In this document: positions 34,691 through 50,165 of the stretch, in pieces | Position numbering within the stretch: position 1 is the stretch's first letter | How the letters are laid out: each line of letters begins with the position of its first letter | Origin: Sitta carolinensis | Taxonomy: Eukaryota > Chordata > Aves > Passeriformes > Sittidae | Assembly: GCA_032173965.1 (NCBI GenBank) | Contig: JAVUNC010000006.1 | Span: 21,260,370 to 21,324,369 of the forward strand | Reading direction: 5' to 3' | DNA length: 64,000 bases | Program-made: the position numbers and the translations under genes | Notes under the pieces: generated by a model | Told to the model about the DNA's origin: nothing | Database searches by the model: none | Seen by the model: only the letters and a program-made list of their open reading frames with translations

Positions 34691-35469
34691 GTTAAATATT
34701 TGTTCGGGGGTTTTTTTTTGTGTGTGTGTTGTGTGGTCGCCGTTTATTAACGAGCACATCAATGAGCGTGGATTGCATATAAGCGACTTTCACTTAAAGC
34801 TTCCTCTCTAAAGAAGGGCTCGGGAAAGGCAGCTGTTCAGAGTTGATGAGAAGTTGGTTTATCAAATTTGAACGTGTTCAAGGCCGCTGATTTCCAGGGC
34901 AGGGCCAGCACTGTGGGGTATCAGTGCTGCCCGCCTGACGGGTTTTGTTTCTGATGAAAAACTTGTTTCCAGGTGAATTCCGTGGAAAAGGGTGCTGATC
35001 TGATGGTGCTCAGCCTTATGGCTAAAGGTGCAAGAACAAAAGTAGCTGCTTTGTCTCTTTGAAACCAAAATGACACGCCCTGAAACTGCCCTTCCCTCCC
35101 GGGACCTGTGGGGATCAGGGGCTGAAGGAAGAATTTGCGGTGGATATCAGGCCAGTCCTGGAAAGCATTTTGGGTATTGCTGAAGCTTGAGTTCGTTCCA
35201 GTGCATTTTAAGAGTGCCAGCTGAAGGTGCCAGGTGTGAATCCTGAAAAGCAGATTTCCTGGGAAAGAGCCTCTGCCAAGGAGCAGAAAGGTGTTTGGGT
35301 TTGTGTGCCAGAGGTGGGGTACAGCTGGGATGTGACACGTGGGTTTGGTGGTTTTTTAGGGGGTGACACACCAAAACCCTCAGTGAAGCTGTTTGATGGT
35401 CACTGCTCAGAGCCAGCATGTTTCTTTCATCCAAACCAGTTGCAATAATTGCTGATAAAGCTTGAGAGG

Positions 35470-35632
35470 AGAACAGGGAAGCTGTGGCTGCTCCTGGATC
35501 CCTGGCAGTGTCCCAGGCCAGGCTGGGCAGGGCTTGGAGCAGCCTGGGATGCTGGAATTGTCCCTGCCATGACAGGGGTGGATTGGGATGAGCTTTAGGC
35601 CCCTTCCACCCCAAACCTTCTGGGATGTGAGG
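35470..35632 (+). mobile_element. CR1 LINE 3' fragment
   Basis: GGAAGCTGTGGCTGCTCCTG, GGCCAGGCTGGGCAGGGCTT, GGAGCAGCCTGGGATGCTGG and CCCTTCCACCCCAAACCTTC. Confidence 0.92.
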
Positions 35633-36224
35633 CCCTGTAAGATAATTTAGAGGTAGCTCTGAAAGATCACTTTTAATCGCACAAGCTGCTGGGCTAATAG
35701 ATCTTTTCCAGGGTTCCCAGGGCTGGCTGGTGTGGCCAGGAGGGATCTTTGGCAGGGGAGTGTCTCTCTTGTCACAGCTGGCACACGAACAAGGCTCCTC
35801 CTTGTGCTCGGTGCCTGCCGGGTGCGGGGCCATCTGCCTGGGTTTGGGGACCAGCTCTGGGCTTGGTGGGGAGGCAGCTGTGACACTGAATGGCCTGAGG
35901 AGGGTGAGGAGCTGGCACAGATCACACATCCTCGTGGCTTTGTGTTTTACAGGTCTTGGAAACTGCCAGCAGCTCTGTTGTGAAGAAATCTTTTTGGTAG
36001 TTGACAATTTGTAGCAAATGCCACGATTTGGTTGTCGGTTCTTAATGACATATATCCTGAAAATTTGAAAACTGACTTTTGTCTTTTTGTTCCTTTATAA
36101 CAGACAGGGAAAAGGGCAGAAATATCCCCAAACCTCTCACAGCCTCTGGTGACTTAGCTGTTGGTTTAGTTTGTCAATTAACTTTATTCTCCTAATGGAT
36201 GAACAGCCAGGGCACATGGAATTA

Positions 36225-36680
36225 TTTTATGGTATGTGAGCACTGGGGAGGCTTTAAAGATGGAGAAAGGGCCAGAGGAGGCCACCAAGGTGATCAGAGG
36301 GCTGCAGCAGCTCTCCTACCAGGAAAGGCTGAGAGTGTTGGGATGGTTCATCTTGGAGAAGAGAAGGCTTTGGGATTATCTAATCGTGGCCTTCCAGGAC
36401 CTGAAGAGTCTGCAACAAAAATGGAGAGAGGCTGTTCAAAAGAGCCTGGAGTGACAGGGCAAGGGAGAATGGCTTCCCACTGCCAGAGGGCAGGGCTGGA
36501 GGGGATACTGGGAGGGAATTGTTCCCTGTGAGGGTGGGGAGGCCCTGGCACTGGGTGCCCAGAGCAGCTGTGGCTGCCTCTGGAAGTGGCTGGGGCTTGG
36601 AACAACCTGGGCTAGTGACAGGGAGTGGAACAAGATGAGCTTAAAGGTCCCTCCCAACCCAACCCATTGTGGGATTCTGT
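36225..36680 (+). mobile_element. CR1 LINE 3' fragment
   Basis: GAGGAGGCCACCAAGGTGATC, GAGGGCTGCAGCAGCTCTCC, then TTCCCTGTGAGGGTGGGGAGG, CCTGGCACTGGGTGCCCAGAG and CCAACCCAACCC near the 3' end with GGGATTCTGTGA. Confidence 0.93.
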
Positions 36681-39600
36681 GAAGGCCGTCGGTATTTAAC
36701 GCCTGAAGCTGCAGAAATTTGCATATTTTAGAAAACATTTAGAAGCCGTCAAAGACTTGGTGTCTCTTCCATTTTCTCCGTGTGCTATGTTGGGTAGTTA
36801 CACTTATGTGGGCAGAAATCCTGTTGTGGATGAGGTTATGCTGGTAGGAATTAGTCATGTTAGAGTGACAAAGGAACCTCTCTGCCGAGGCAGCCGTGCC
36901 ACCCAGTGGAAATGCAGCACAGCCTGTTGCATATCCAGAAAAACCTTTTTCTGTGTTTGAAAGATGATCTTGGAGACAGGAACTAAATCTGGCACATCAA
37001 GTGTTGGAAAAATGTCATACAACTCAAAAAAAAAAAAAAAATTAGGAAGGCAGTTGATGCTTCGCTTTGAGTAAAAAAGAAAAAATGCTTTGGACAGCTC
37101 TTCCTAAAGAGGGTCTGTGAGGACTGATGGTGGATAAAAGCCAGGAAAGGCAAAAACATGGGGAAAAATTGCTACTACATCCATAGTTTCAGCGAGATGG
37201 ATGCAATCCAAGAGGGTTTAGAGCTGAAAAACCCAGCGTGGAGCCTGTTTGTTGTGGAAGCTGTTTAGTAGGACGGATTTAGCCCGGCACACGTAGCACC
37301 ACGCTCGCAGGAACAGGCGTTCCACAGACCTCTCTGCGAGCCACCAGTTGGTTGGGAACGCTGTTGGAAGAGCTCTCCTGCCAGAGAGCCCTGTTGGAAT
37401 TGTGCTTTCTCTCCTCCCTCGCTCATCTCACCTACCTGCTGGTAATTTTGGGGAGCAGCTCCTGCCTATCCACGAGGCCTGAAGGTTTTGCAGGATGTAA
37501 TTTCTGGGCAGGTGCAGTGACCTCGCTGCTTCTCATGGCTCTTCAGGATAAAGGGTGAGAAGGATTCAGCTCCTGGCAGTATTTTTTTTTTTTTTGCAGG
37601 CATTGATCAGCTCTCTCCATGCCTCTGGCCCTTTGTGTGCCCCGAGGTGGCTGAGAGCTGGTGCCCTGGCCAGCAGAGCTGGGGCTGGCAGGCTCGGGGC
37701 TTCTGGAAGACCAGAGATGTTTCCAGGGGCGTTGGCCTGCGGAAAACAAAGGGAATCTTATCTTAGAGCAGCACAGTGGATGCCAGCAGGACTTCACTGA
37801 GTGCTGCCAGCTCTGTTGTCTCTGCTCCCTGCCCAACTCCTGAACCCTCCTCCCATTTGCTATTTCTTCATCCCAACTGCAGGGAAGATAATTTGGAGGA
37901 GAGTTTAAATGTGGCAGAAGGACTGTCTGTGACACGAATGGGTTTCTCTGCTGATATCAGTGCTTGTGCACCAGGAAAGCTTCAAGAGGTAATTGGTTCA
38001 TTCAGGAGTCCATTTGCTAATTCTGATGACTCTAAAAATCCCATCGTGCCACCATTCAATGTGTTTTGGTTTTCTTTTCTAAATTCTTGAGCCCATGTGT
38101 GACCAGGAGGGACTTTAAAATTTAGTTACTGGTAGGTCTTCTGTCTGACACTGTCTCTGAGTCTGATTGGTGAGCATGTGAATGCCTTGGGCAATAACTG
38201 TAATAATATAATTGATATTCCTCTAAGGTTTTGACTGGAATTCTTTAACCAGTGATGAACAACCTGAATGGAATATAGATTCCACATTTAAGTACAGATG
38301 AGTTCATATGTTGTCTGAATGTTAAGGGTAATTTCAGTTTCTTTTTTATGAAATGAAGGTGGCAGTACCCAGATTAAATGTCTGTTTAAAAAATATCCCT
38401 GAAATAGGCCATCCTGTCTGCAAGAGGATCCTTGACATGCTTGGCATGGGCTCAGTTATCCCAAATGTTGCCAACAAATGTTGCTCTTGTCTGCTTGCCA
38501 AAGTAAAAAAGCCACTAAATCTCATTATAAGCTATGCTTAACTCCTCTTTTTTTCTTTTTTCTTTTTTCTTTTTTTTTTTTTTTTTTTTTTTCCCGTAAA
38601 TCATGCAGCAGAATTGTTCCCTTCGTTTTCATGGCACAGAAATATTTGGGAATGATCTGCTAACAAATATTGGGGACATTAATTGATATTTGGGCAGCAG
38701 GCCTGTTTCAACTGTGTTCACCCACTGCTTGACTCGAATTTACTCCTCTCTGACACTTTGGTGACAGATCACAGGATTTTCTTCTGAGTTCTCCTTTAGT
38801 TTCATTTCTTCTCTTCCTTCTCTCCCTCGCAGCAAATGTTCCAACTTCTTCTGTGGACTTTTTTCAATCTGTTGTAGAGCTGGTTTTTGGTTGGTCTTAT
38901 CCCATCTCTCCATCTGCCTAAAGAAATGAGGATTCTTTGACCTGTTTTGGTGGTGGTTTTTAATAACCTGATTATGATGATTATTATTGTCTCTGCACTT
39001 ATGTAAAAGGGGTTTTTTTTGTACTTGTTTATATATTAATGATTGTTTTCCTTTATTTTTGGGGTTATATTAAATAACTTCTCTGTCCATGGAGGTACAT
39101 TGAATTACAGTACCACCAAAAAGCACCTGCCAACTTACTGAGTGTGGTTAATTGCAAAAATTAATGAATTCTTAGCAGAAGATGTATTTCTTGAAGAGAA
39201 ATTGAGTTTCTGGTAGATAAGTCTCAGACATGCTGTTAATAACAGGAGCAGAAGCCACTTGCCTGATGTAATTCAGTGGGTTTCTCAATTTTAAACAAAT
39301 AGTCCTTGATCTGAACATGTTCCTCATCTGAGACAGAGTCCTGACTTGAAAGAACTACTGCTGTTAGAAATTAATACTGGAGTTTTAACAAACCTTTGTA
39401 TTCATGCACTTAGGCACTGAATTCCATCAGCTTTGTAGATACATATTTCTTATAAGGTTTATTTAAATTATTAGGTGTTTCTTGAAAGGTTTATGTAAAT
39501 TACAAGGTATTTCTTAAAATGGTTATTTAAATTATTAGGTGTAACTTGGAAAGTTCACTGTGTTTCCACAGTGGTCTGGGTTGTTCCATGTGGTCATAAA

Positions 39601-41104
39601 TAACTTGGGAAATGAGATGAGCAGTGTCTTGTTGATACAAAGCCATTCAGGAAAGTAAGGATTAGGTAATAAATTGGCAGAAATAATTCAATGGCAATAA
39701 ATCTGCTGTGATTCAGAGTAGATAAATGTAGAGTGGTGCATATAATTTCACATCTCAAATGCTGGGCTGACCCTTGACCCTGAGGAGTGAAATATTGCCA
39801 CAGAAGTGTCAGTTCCATAGGGATCTAAAAGCAGCTGAAAAATTAAGAAGGATTAGGAAGGAAATAGAAGACAAACCAGAGCATAATTATGATACTGTAT
39901 AAATCAATGGTTATCCCACATCTTCAATTCTCTGTGGTTCTTTCTGTCAATTATCCCAAAAGGTAGGAAAAAAATTTAAAAAAAAAAAAAAAAAGCCTTG
40001 AATTGAGGCAGGGAGAATAATCAAAGGTATGGAGTGACTGCTGCACAAGGGTTAGGGAATGAGCTGGAGCTCAGCCTGGAGAAGGGACAGCTGAGAGAAA
40101 ATGGGGAAAATCTGTAGGATAATCAGCACGGGCAGGTGGATGAGAATAGACTTGCTGATTTCCTTAACTGCAAGAATGGAGGAGCAACAAGTGAAACTAG
40201 TAAAATCCAGGTTTAGAATTAAAAAAGGAGGTGGCTTTTGTGCAACAAACAGCAGCCTGTGGAGTTCCTTGGGTGTTGTAGGAACAACTCTGAAGTAGGC
40301 AAATGACACATCCCCTCATCTAAGTGAGGAAACTGGATGTGTTTGTGAAAAAAGGGATTATTTGAGGGTAATTGCTCCATGGAAAGTGTCTACAGCTCGG
40401 GAAGTGTCTGAGCTTGGAATCATTGAAGTGTTGGGGTGAGTGTCACTCCTGTTCTTACTTTTCTCCACTGTCATTGTTAAGATAAAATGGGATGCTGAGC
40501 TAAATGTCTGATCCAGAACAGTCCTGAGATCAGGAGACTGTGCAGATAGTAACAAACTTCCAATACAGTTTCAGAGAAGACTGTATAAATAATGCAAATA
40601 ATGTAGGCATATATTAATTTCAGGGAATTTACAGACCTGTTTGATCTGTGTTTCTGTGCAAACCTCCATCCCTGAGACCACTCTCTGTGTTAGAAGTCAA
40701 TTCTTCACCATCAGCAGGGGAATACAAACATTGTGTTTTGTGGGAACCAACTCTGCAGTAGTATTTGTACTCGACTTCTATTTTACATTTTTCCTCCTCT
40801 TACTCCAAAACTTTCCCCTAAAACTTTCTGTCTGCTCTTGGTCATCTTTTTAACAGTTCCTCACCTCTGGTTATTTGTTAACGTGGCTCATTGGTCCCTA
40901 TTTTTTGGTGCCTGTTTATTTGGAAGAGTGGAGAGGTTGGAAGTTGGATAAGTATTAGTGACACCTCTGCAGTCAATTGTTGCAGTTGGTGAATGTAAAT
41001 AAAAACATCCTCTGCCCTTGGTGTTATTGTTTATTCTGAAATAACTGGAGGTTAAACCATCAGCAAGCTATAGTTCTTTTATTTTTGGCAATAAGATCTG
41101 TGTG

Positions 41105-41587
41105 GGGATTCCAGCTCTGATGTCTCCAGCATCAGGAGGACGTGGAGCTGCTGGAACAAGTCCAGAGGGGCTGAGCCCCTCTGCTCTGGAGCCAGGCTGG
41201 GAGAGCTGGGGGGGCTCACCTGGACAGGAGAAGCTCCAGGGAGAGCTCAGAGCCCCTGGCAGGGCCTGGAGGGGCTCCAGGAGAGCTGGGGAGGGACTGG
41301 GGACAAGGGATGGAGGGACAGCACACAGGGAATGGATGGAAACTGCCAGAGGGCAGGGATGGATGGATGGATGGGATAGTGGGAAGAATTTTGAGGGTGG
41401 GGAAGCCCTGGCACAGGGTGCCCAGAGCAGCTGTGGCTGCCCTGGATCCCTGGCAGTGTCCCAGGCCAGGCTGGACAGGGTAGGAGCAGCCTGGGACAGT
41501 GGAAGGTGTCCCTGCCATGGCAGGGGTTGGAACTATAGGTGATCTCTAATGACCCTTCCAAGCCAAACCATTCCATGATTCTCTGAT
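41105..41587 (+). mobile_element. CR1 LINE 3' fragment with internal (GGAT)n
   Basis: It begins in the reverse-transcriptase-proximal 3' region (GACGTGGAGCTGCTGGAACAA), runs through CCTGGCAGGGCCTGGAGGGG and ends AACCATTCCATGATTCTCTG. A GGAT microsatellite of five units has grown near 41358. Confidence 0.93.
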
Positions 41588-42089
41588 TTAATCATGTTTT
41601 CGTTTAGAGGCATTGACTTCCCCACAAGAATCCTGCTATACCTTTTCCAAATCCCAGTTTAGAAAACACCTGGAATCCTTCCCAGGCTCCATATGAATAC
41701 TTAAGATATTTTTTCCTATTGCAATGTGACCCATTTACATCCTGTGTCACACCTGTCTGAGAGGAGGCAGGTGGAGGCTCAGGACTTCCCTTTCGATGGG
41801 AACTTTATCCAGAGAAAGGTGTTTGGGTTGCTCTGTGAGCACAGGGAGGCAGCTGGGACAGCAATAAACCCAGGGCTAAAACACAAAGAGTGAATTTATT
41901 CCCATGATCTCACTAAGGGGGGATCCCCAAAGCAGCAGCTGGCACAGGGGACCCAGGCACCAGGAGGTGCTGCTGGTTCAGCACCTGCTGTGCTCCCAAT
42001 GAGACAAATGCAGATGTCTCATCAAGTCTTGCTTAAAAATACCTTTATTATTTTCAACAAATTTCACTTTATCTTACCTTACTTTTCAG

Positions 42090-44429
<2,340 letters not shown>

Positions 44430-44441
<12 letters not shown>

Positions 44442-46993
44442 ACACGTTCTGGGCAACAAAATACTGTAGTTTTCCACCTTCATCCACTACTTACAGAGAT
44501 TTTTACAGTTTTTGTTTCAGTAATGTATGGGGCTATGAAGAATATTGCCTCTTGTGTGTGCATTTGAGGTATGAAGGAGCAGTTTACATCAATTTACCTT
44601 GCTCATATGCTGGCATAATTATTTGGTTTAATCGAGCGAAATACAAAGAGAAGAAATCAACTAACACACCTGTGGTTCTTATGTTGTCAAGTATTCCTTG
44701 GAAAAAACAGGAGTTGCCATGTAAGGATTATAAAGAATCAGGCCCATGGAATATTAAAAAAGAGTTAATTCTTAAATTTCCATTAATGCTTTAAGTCTCG
44801 TTGCCAGACTCCTGCTGGTCATTGAACGGATGGATAGTCATATTTTGTCTATTTTCAGGTTATTCTAAAAAGTCAATAGAGAAAGTGTTTCAACATTTTA
44901 GTCAAGAAACCTAATTTTTGAACGTGCTACAGTAATTCAAACTAACAAGACAGAGCATGTGAACTCGAAGGTTTTCTCAGCATTTTGTACATACTCAAAC
45001 CACTCGCTCGGTCTGGGACTACGGAGGAGAAGAGCCACGTTTGGAAGCCTTGGTGTGACTTGTCAGCACACTGTTGGTGTTCACAAACAGGCATTCCTGT
45101 GCAAGTGAAATAACCTGGATGTGCAGTTAACTTTGAATCAGCAAAATGTGAGTTTTATGCATGCCAATGAGGACATCCTGTTGCCAGTTCTCATTCTGTG
45201 GTGGTTGGAAGTTTGGCTTGGTCTGTGTAAAGAGAAACTGATCCCCACGTAGGTACTTCCCTATTTCTGACCTGGGTTCTAGTCATTTCAGATTTAACTT
45301 GGCTGCTGGGTGGTTTAAACCTGGCAGACTTTTTCAGAGTCCCTGGAAACTGAACTTGAGCTTAAAACCCAACCTGAGCATTCCCTTCCCAGCAGTTTTT
45401 GGCACAGTCGTGTCACGACAGAGCTCCTCGTTGGGCGCGAGGGGTTCTCCATGGCTGTCCCTGGGAGCAGCCCCCTGTTCCCAGCTGGGTGTCTGCATAC
45501 CTCACGGAGTAGGTGGAATTTGGGAGTCACTGAATGTCAGGAAGCCTGTGCACTGCTGTGCAGCTGCCTCTCCCAGGGGGCACTGCCCTAAGTTTTTGTG
45601 TTCTTGCCATATCTGTGCCAAGCACATCCGAGGGGTTTGCCGAGACGCAGCCACGTCTCTTGGTGGTACTTCATGGCCTACACTTGGACCACGGACACTT
45701 TGTTTCCTCCCCAGCTGGGGATCACCTGACTTAGCCTCTGTGGGTAGAATTAGGAACAGATTTTGCTTCACATGGTAGCTCATTAGGGAGTCTTTGTATC
45801 ATGGAACTGTGAACACGAGTAGTTCTCTTCCAGTACCTTCGTGGCTTCCTGCACACGTGTGATGGACGCTCTGAAAGCACATGGGGTGACCTGGTGGGGA
45901 TGCTCCTTGGCAGTCAGAGCCTTTATGGCAAAGTCCTACAGTATTTTTGCAGGAGAAAGCAGCCAGCTGAGCTCTGGCTGCTTTAATCCAACATCATGAA
46001 AGCTGATAGCAAAGGAATGTCTATTTTTTGTTTTAGGAAGACAATACTGGAGCTGAACAAAAATACTTTAACATTTCAACTTAAACCCCAGCAACTTAAC
46101 CCTTGGAATAAGAACCAAAAGTGCAAGTCTTCACTAACCTTAAATAAAACCCCGGCTGCTCCCCAAGCAGACTTGGCAAGACTAATTAAAAATTAACATA
46201 AAGCAACATTGACTGCATTTGCTGAAGTGCTTTTTTGATACCTGCAGCCTTAGACTGTAAATCGTTGTAGTGAAAAAACCATTTATTCCAAATGAATGGA
46301 TCATGCAGTAGCAGCACTCCAGTTGGAATTGCACTGGCCATATGTCTCTGCAGGGAATGGGAAGAGGTAGGAAAGGATAAAGCAAAAGTAGCAAGTAATG
46401 ATTTTTGAAAAGGGGTTTTGTAAAAGTAACTAGACTTCTAGGTTCTTCCTGAAATAGGCAGGATTTATTACTGGAACATTTAGGCTAAAATTCAATATAT
46501 ATGGGATGTTTTTCAATGTATATTCGTATTTCTTGAGGTCATGAAAACTGTTTCATAACCCCTTTGTTTTTGTGAGCAGAGTTCTTTGCATAGCAGTGAA
46601 AAGGGTATTCCTGTTAATCTATTGTGTAAAAACTCAAGGTGTCACTATATACCGTGTAGTAACTTTATCACATGTTATGTCAAGTGTGAGCAACTTCTGG
46701 CCTGAAGCTTTTGCAATGGAATTTGTACATTTCTATGCATCATTTTGAGTTCAATTGCTGAGGAGTTCGTTTTGACTTGTGCTTTGAGGTTGACATACTG
46801 CATTTGTTTACAATACGAAATATAAGCAATCACATCTTTAAAGTATAGATTATCACCTGCTGCTGTATTTTCTTTAGATGAAACAAATATTGCTGTATGA
46901 TAGTGAGAAGCTATAAATACAGGATTTGATATTTTTTTGAAAATGCTGTCACTTTTGTATAAGATTAGACATTAAACGTATTTTCAAGACTGT
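44430..46993 (+). other. MAPK1IP1L: MAPK1IP1L last exon: stop codon and 3' UTR
   Basis: Three codons (PYR) and TGA at 44439-44441 are followed by about 2.5 kb of UTR. The best poly(A) signal is ATTAAA at 46971-46976, with a GT-rich element (GACTGTTGTGTTCACTG) after it. An AATAAA at about 46143 could be a proximal site. The open frame 44387-44794 crosses the intron-exon border and is not coding. Confidence 0.7.
46971..46976 (+). terminator. MAPK1IP1L: MAPK1IP1L poly(A) signal ATTAAA
   Basis: A common variant signal, about 15 bases before a GU-rich stretch. No equally good site follows before the CR1 cluster. Confidence 0.6.
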
Positions 46994-47904
46994 TGTGTTC
47001 ACTGTTTTTCAATTCCTGCTTTTGACATGCCTGTGTAGACTTTTGCCTTGAATGAATAGTAAAAATAGGACATCCTTGATTTGCAAAGCCTGAATATAAA
47101 ATCAGAATTACTTGACTTCTGTGAGTGTTTTTCCTCTTCCTTTTGTGATATTTGCAGCCTGTACATAAGGGATATTAAATGTGGATGCAACCATGGCTCT
47201 GGTGTAGCACGTCAGCCCCAGGTACTGCCTGTTCACAAATTCCTTGGTAATTAGGAGAGAAAAGATCTGCTCTTGCTTGTTCCAGAGAGGGAACGGGATT
47301 GGTTTTTACCTGTGGAGAGTTGTGTGTTTTCTCTGCCTGTGAACAATTCCTGTGCTAGAGTCTCACACAGGGATGGGGTAAGCGACCCCCAAACCACTGC
47401 TCTTACACACTTACCAGAGTTTGATGGGATAAAGTGAATAACTGAAACTCCAGGGCTTGGCATCAGTGTGATCTACTAAATCTGGGCATCACTTGTGGCT
47501 GCATTTCCATGGATTGGCTTGCAGAGCAGTTCCCCCTGAGCTGGCCAATTCTGCTGCCTTGGTTCACACCTTCACCCTTCAGGGAAGGTAAAAATGGCAG
47601 CAGTGAACAGGAAAGATTAGAAACAAGATTATTTATCCACTTTAAGGCTTGAGAAAAGCTGTTTTTAGGCCATGGTCCAAAAATAACCCTTACATCTGTT
47701 AATAGAGCAATGCAGTGCGTGGGCAGTGCTTTATCCTGGCTCTCAGCTGTGGGATTGTCCCTTCCTCTGGATTTCTCAAATGAGTTCTGTCTGCAACTCC
47801 TGTGCATCAGTAAAGACACGGCCATGCAGAGCCAATTATGTTAATTGCTGCCCTGCCATTAACAGGACCCAGGAAACTTCAGCTGAATGTTTCTGAGGGA
47901 CCAA
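46994..47904. other. intergenic, nothing recognised
   Basis: Unique-looking sequence between the MAPK1IP1L poly(A) site and the first CR1 copy of the interval. Confidence 0.55.
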
Positions 47905-48297
47905 ATCCTACAGAGGAGCAGCTGAGGGAGCAGGGGGGACTCAGCCTGGAGCAGAGAGGCTCAGGGGGCTCTTGTGGCTCTGCACAGCTCCTGCCAGGAG
48001 GGGACAGCCAGGGGGGATCAGGCTCTGCTCCCAGGAACAGGCACAGGAGGGAATTACTTTAAAACTGCATCAGGGGAGGTTTAGATTGATTGAAGAAAAT
48101 TTCCTCCTGAAAAGAAGGTCCAGCCCCGGCCCAGCTGCTCAGGGCAGTGGTGGAGTCCCCATCCCTGGAGGGATTTAAAAGCCCTGTGGATGTGGCACTT
48201 GGGGACACGATCAGTGGTGGCCTTGGCAGTGGTGGGGAACAGCTGGAGTTGATCATAGAGGTCTTCTCCAGCCGAAAGGATTCAGTGGTTCTAAGTG
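47905..48297 (+). mobile_element. CR1 LINE 3' fragment
   Basis: GAGGAGCAGCTGAGGGAGC, GACTCAGCCTGGAGCAGAG, TGGAGTCCCCATCCCTGGA, GGGATTTAAAAGCCCTGTGG and GATCATAGAGGTCTTCTCC. It shares its body with the copy at 56285, so both are probably one subfamily. Confidence 0.93.
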
Positions 48298-48469
48298 ATA
48301 TTTATTTAATCCTTATGAGAGGAGTAGGAGCTGTTCCTGGGTGTTGCAGAGTGGTCAGTGCATGGTTCATCCCTGCCGTGGCTGTGTCAGTTCTGCTCCA
48401 CTCCTGTGAGGGCAGGCACCCAAACCCAGCAGTGGAGTCACTGCCCAGCCAGCAAAACTCCGAGAGAGA

Positions 48470-48560
48470 GACTGATCACAGAGTGGATTGGGTTGGAAGG
48501 GGCCTTAAACCCCATCCCCTTCCCCCCCACCGTGGGCAGGGACCCCTCCACCTCGAGAGG
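48470..48560 (-). mobile_element. CR1 LINE 3' fragment, short
   Basis: GGGTTGGAAGGGGCCTTAAA, CCCCATCCCC and CCGTGGGCAGGGACCCCTCC form a reversed CR1 terminus, nose to nose with the sense copy just before it. Confidence 0.9.
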
Positions 48561-49149
48561 GTGTCCTGAGCCTCAGTGCAGCGAGAGGAAGGAGGAAATG
48601 TTCCGTGCCTTTTTTTATTTCTATTGGCTGCCCTATTTCTTCAGTTAAGCCCAGAATTCCAGTTATTAGAGGGCAATTCCATACACACCAAACAGCCATT
48701 ATTCACCAGGCACCGGTGTCAGCTGGGAAATGAGAAAACACAAATTCCAGCTTTCACACAAATTCCAGCACATCCACACAGCAGGAGCGGCTCCCAGTGT
48801 CACACCCGGGGCGTGCTTACCCCAGAGACAGCGGCAGGAGGAGCCCACCGGGAGTGGGCTTGGAGCTGTGTGTGCCCCAGGCTGGGTGTCGGTGCCAGGG
48901 GAGTGAGCTCTGCACCCGCAGCCCCCCAGCCCTGGGCAGCCCGGGGGTCAGGGCGGTGGGCTGCAGAGGGGTGGTGGCTCCACTGCTGGATAGTCCCTGG
49001 TCTCACTTATTGTTGGCCCATTCTCCCATTTCCATGGTTGTAGTGCGGCGAGCTACTGTAACTGTTCCTCTGCTCGTACAGTGGAATGAGTTAACAGCCA
49101 GGGAACATGTTTCTGGTGGCTCTTGCCTGCAGAATCTCTCAGGTTTGCT

Positions 49150-49322
49150 GGAAGCAGATTGCCCACAGGAGCTGCGGCTGCCCCGTCCCTGGAATTGTCC
49201 AAGGCCTGGTTAGATGGGGCTTGGAGCAACCTGGGATAGTGGAAGGTGTCCCCGCCATGGGGGTGGAATTGGATCACCTTTAAGGTCTCTTCCAGCCCGA
49301 ACCATTCCGGGATTCTGTGATA
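49150..49322 (+). mobile_element. CR1 LINE 3' fragment
   Basis: GATTGCCCACAGGAGCTGCG, GGTTAGATGGGGCTTGGAG, CAACCTGGGATAGTGGAAGG and CCAGCCCGAACCATTCCGGG. Confidence 0.93.
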
Positions 49323-49874
49323 CTCCTGGTTCAGAGATGGGCTGCTTGCTCAGGTTGTCCCGTTTGATGACGATGGAGCTTTGTACCCCCACATGATGAG
49401 CTGCGGTGGAATTCCAAGTCACACCCAGATGAGTGACAAGGGGCAGTCGGTGTAGCAGTAGGAAGGGTTCTGCTCCCTGTTATCACTTTCCGAAGTGAAC
49501 CCTCCCTGTTAAATGAGAGACAGGCAGATAAAATCGCAGTGCCTGTGTTCCTGTCCTCTTTTCTCATGACAGGGAAGGGCCGTGTCGAGCAGCCCTTGGC
49601 ACTCCTCGGCTTTCATTTCAGGTCCTCCTGCTGTCTGCACAAGATCTTACCTGCTCCTGCACATTCATGTTCTTGTGATTAGGGGAGGGAATTCCTGTAG
49701 CAATTAACCCCTAAACTCCTGCATCAGCTCAGTTTCATTCCAGGTGGGAACTAGGAACCTCCCAGTGTCCCTTCCCACTGGAATCACACATCACTCTAAA
49801 GCAGTGCTGTTTTATGCCCGGTTAAAAATAAATACGGAATTTATCCATTCTTGAAATAAAGTCGGACGATGACA

Positions 49875-50165
49875 AAAGACTTGGATTTAATTTGAGAGTT
49901 CCTGGGCTTGGCATGAGTGGGGAATGGCATGAAGCTGTGCCAGCGTGGGTTTAGTTTGGATATTGGGAAAAGGCTCTTCCCCCAGAGGGTGCTGGGCACT
50001 GCCCAGGCTGCCCAGAGAATGGGCACAGCCCCGAGGCTGCCAGAGCTCCAGGAGTGTTTGGATAATGCTCCCAGGCACAGGGTGGGATTGTTGGGGTGTC
50101 TGTGCAGGGCCAGGAGCTGGGCACTGATCCCTGTAGGTCCCTTCCCACTCAGGATATTCTGTGAC
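49875..50165 (+). mobile_element. CR1 LINE 3' fragment
   Basis: GTTTAGTTTGGATATTGGGA, AAAGGCTCTTCCCCCAGAGG, GTGCTGGGCACTGCCCAGG, then GTGTCTGTGCAGGGCCAGGA and CAGGATATTCTGTGACACC. Confidence 0.92.

Larger units (their letters stand above)
34447..42089 (+). other. MAPK1IP1L: MAPK1IP1L intron 1
   Basis: A 7.6-kb intron. It starts within the CpG island, holds three sense CR1 copies, T/A homopolymers (37026, 37581, 38563, 39977) and otherwise unique AT-rich DNA. It ends ACTTTTCAG. Confidence 0.7.

Noticed and set aside
34183..34762. Overlapping open frames of 144-190 codons on both strands
   Set aside because: GC-rich promoter and first-exon sequence; frames are open because stop codons are rare there.
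35147..36007. A 286-codon minus-strand open frame
   Set aside because: It crosses the antisense of a CR1 fragment inside MAPK1IP1L intron 1, and no domain is recognisable.
40020..40300. Weak CR1-like phrases (GAGCTCAGCCTGGAGAAGGG and others)
   Set aside because: Only scattered similarity, without a 3' terminus or continuous match, so not listed as an element.
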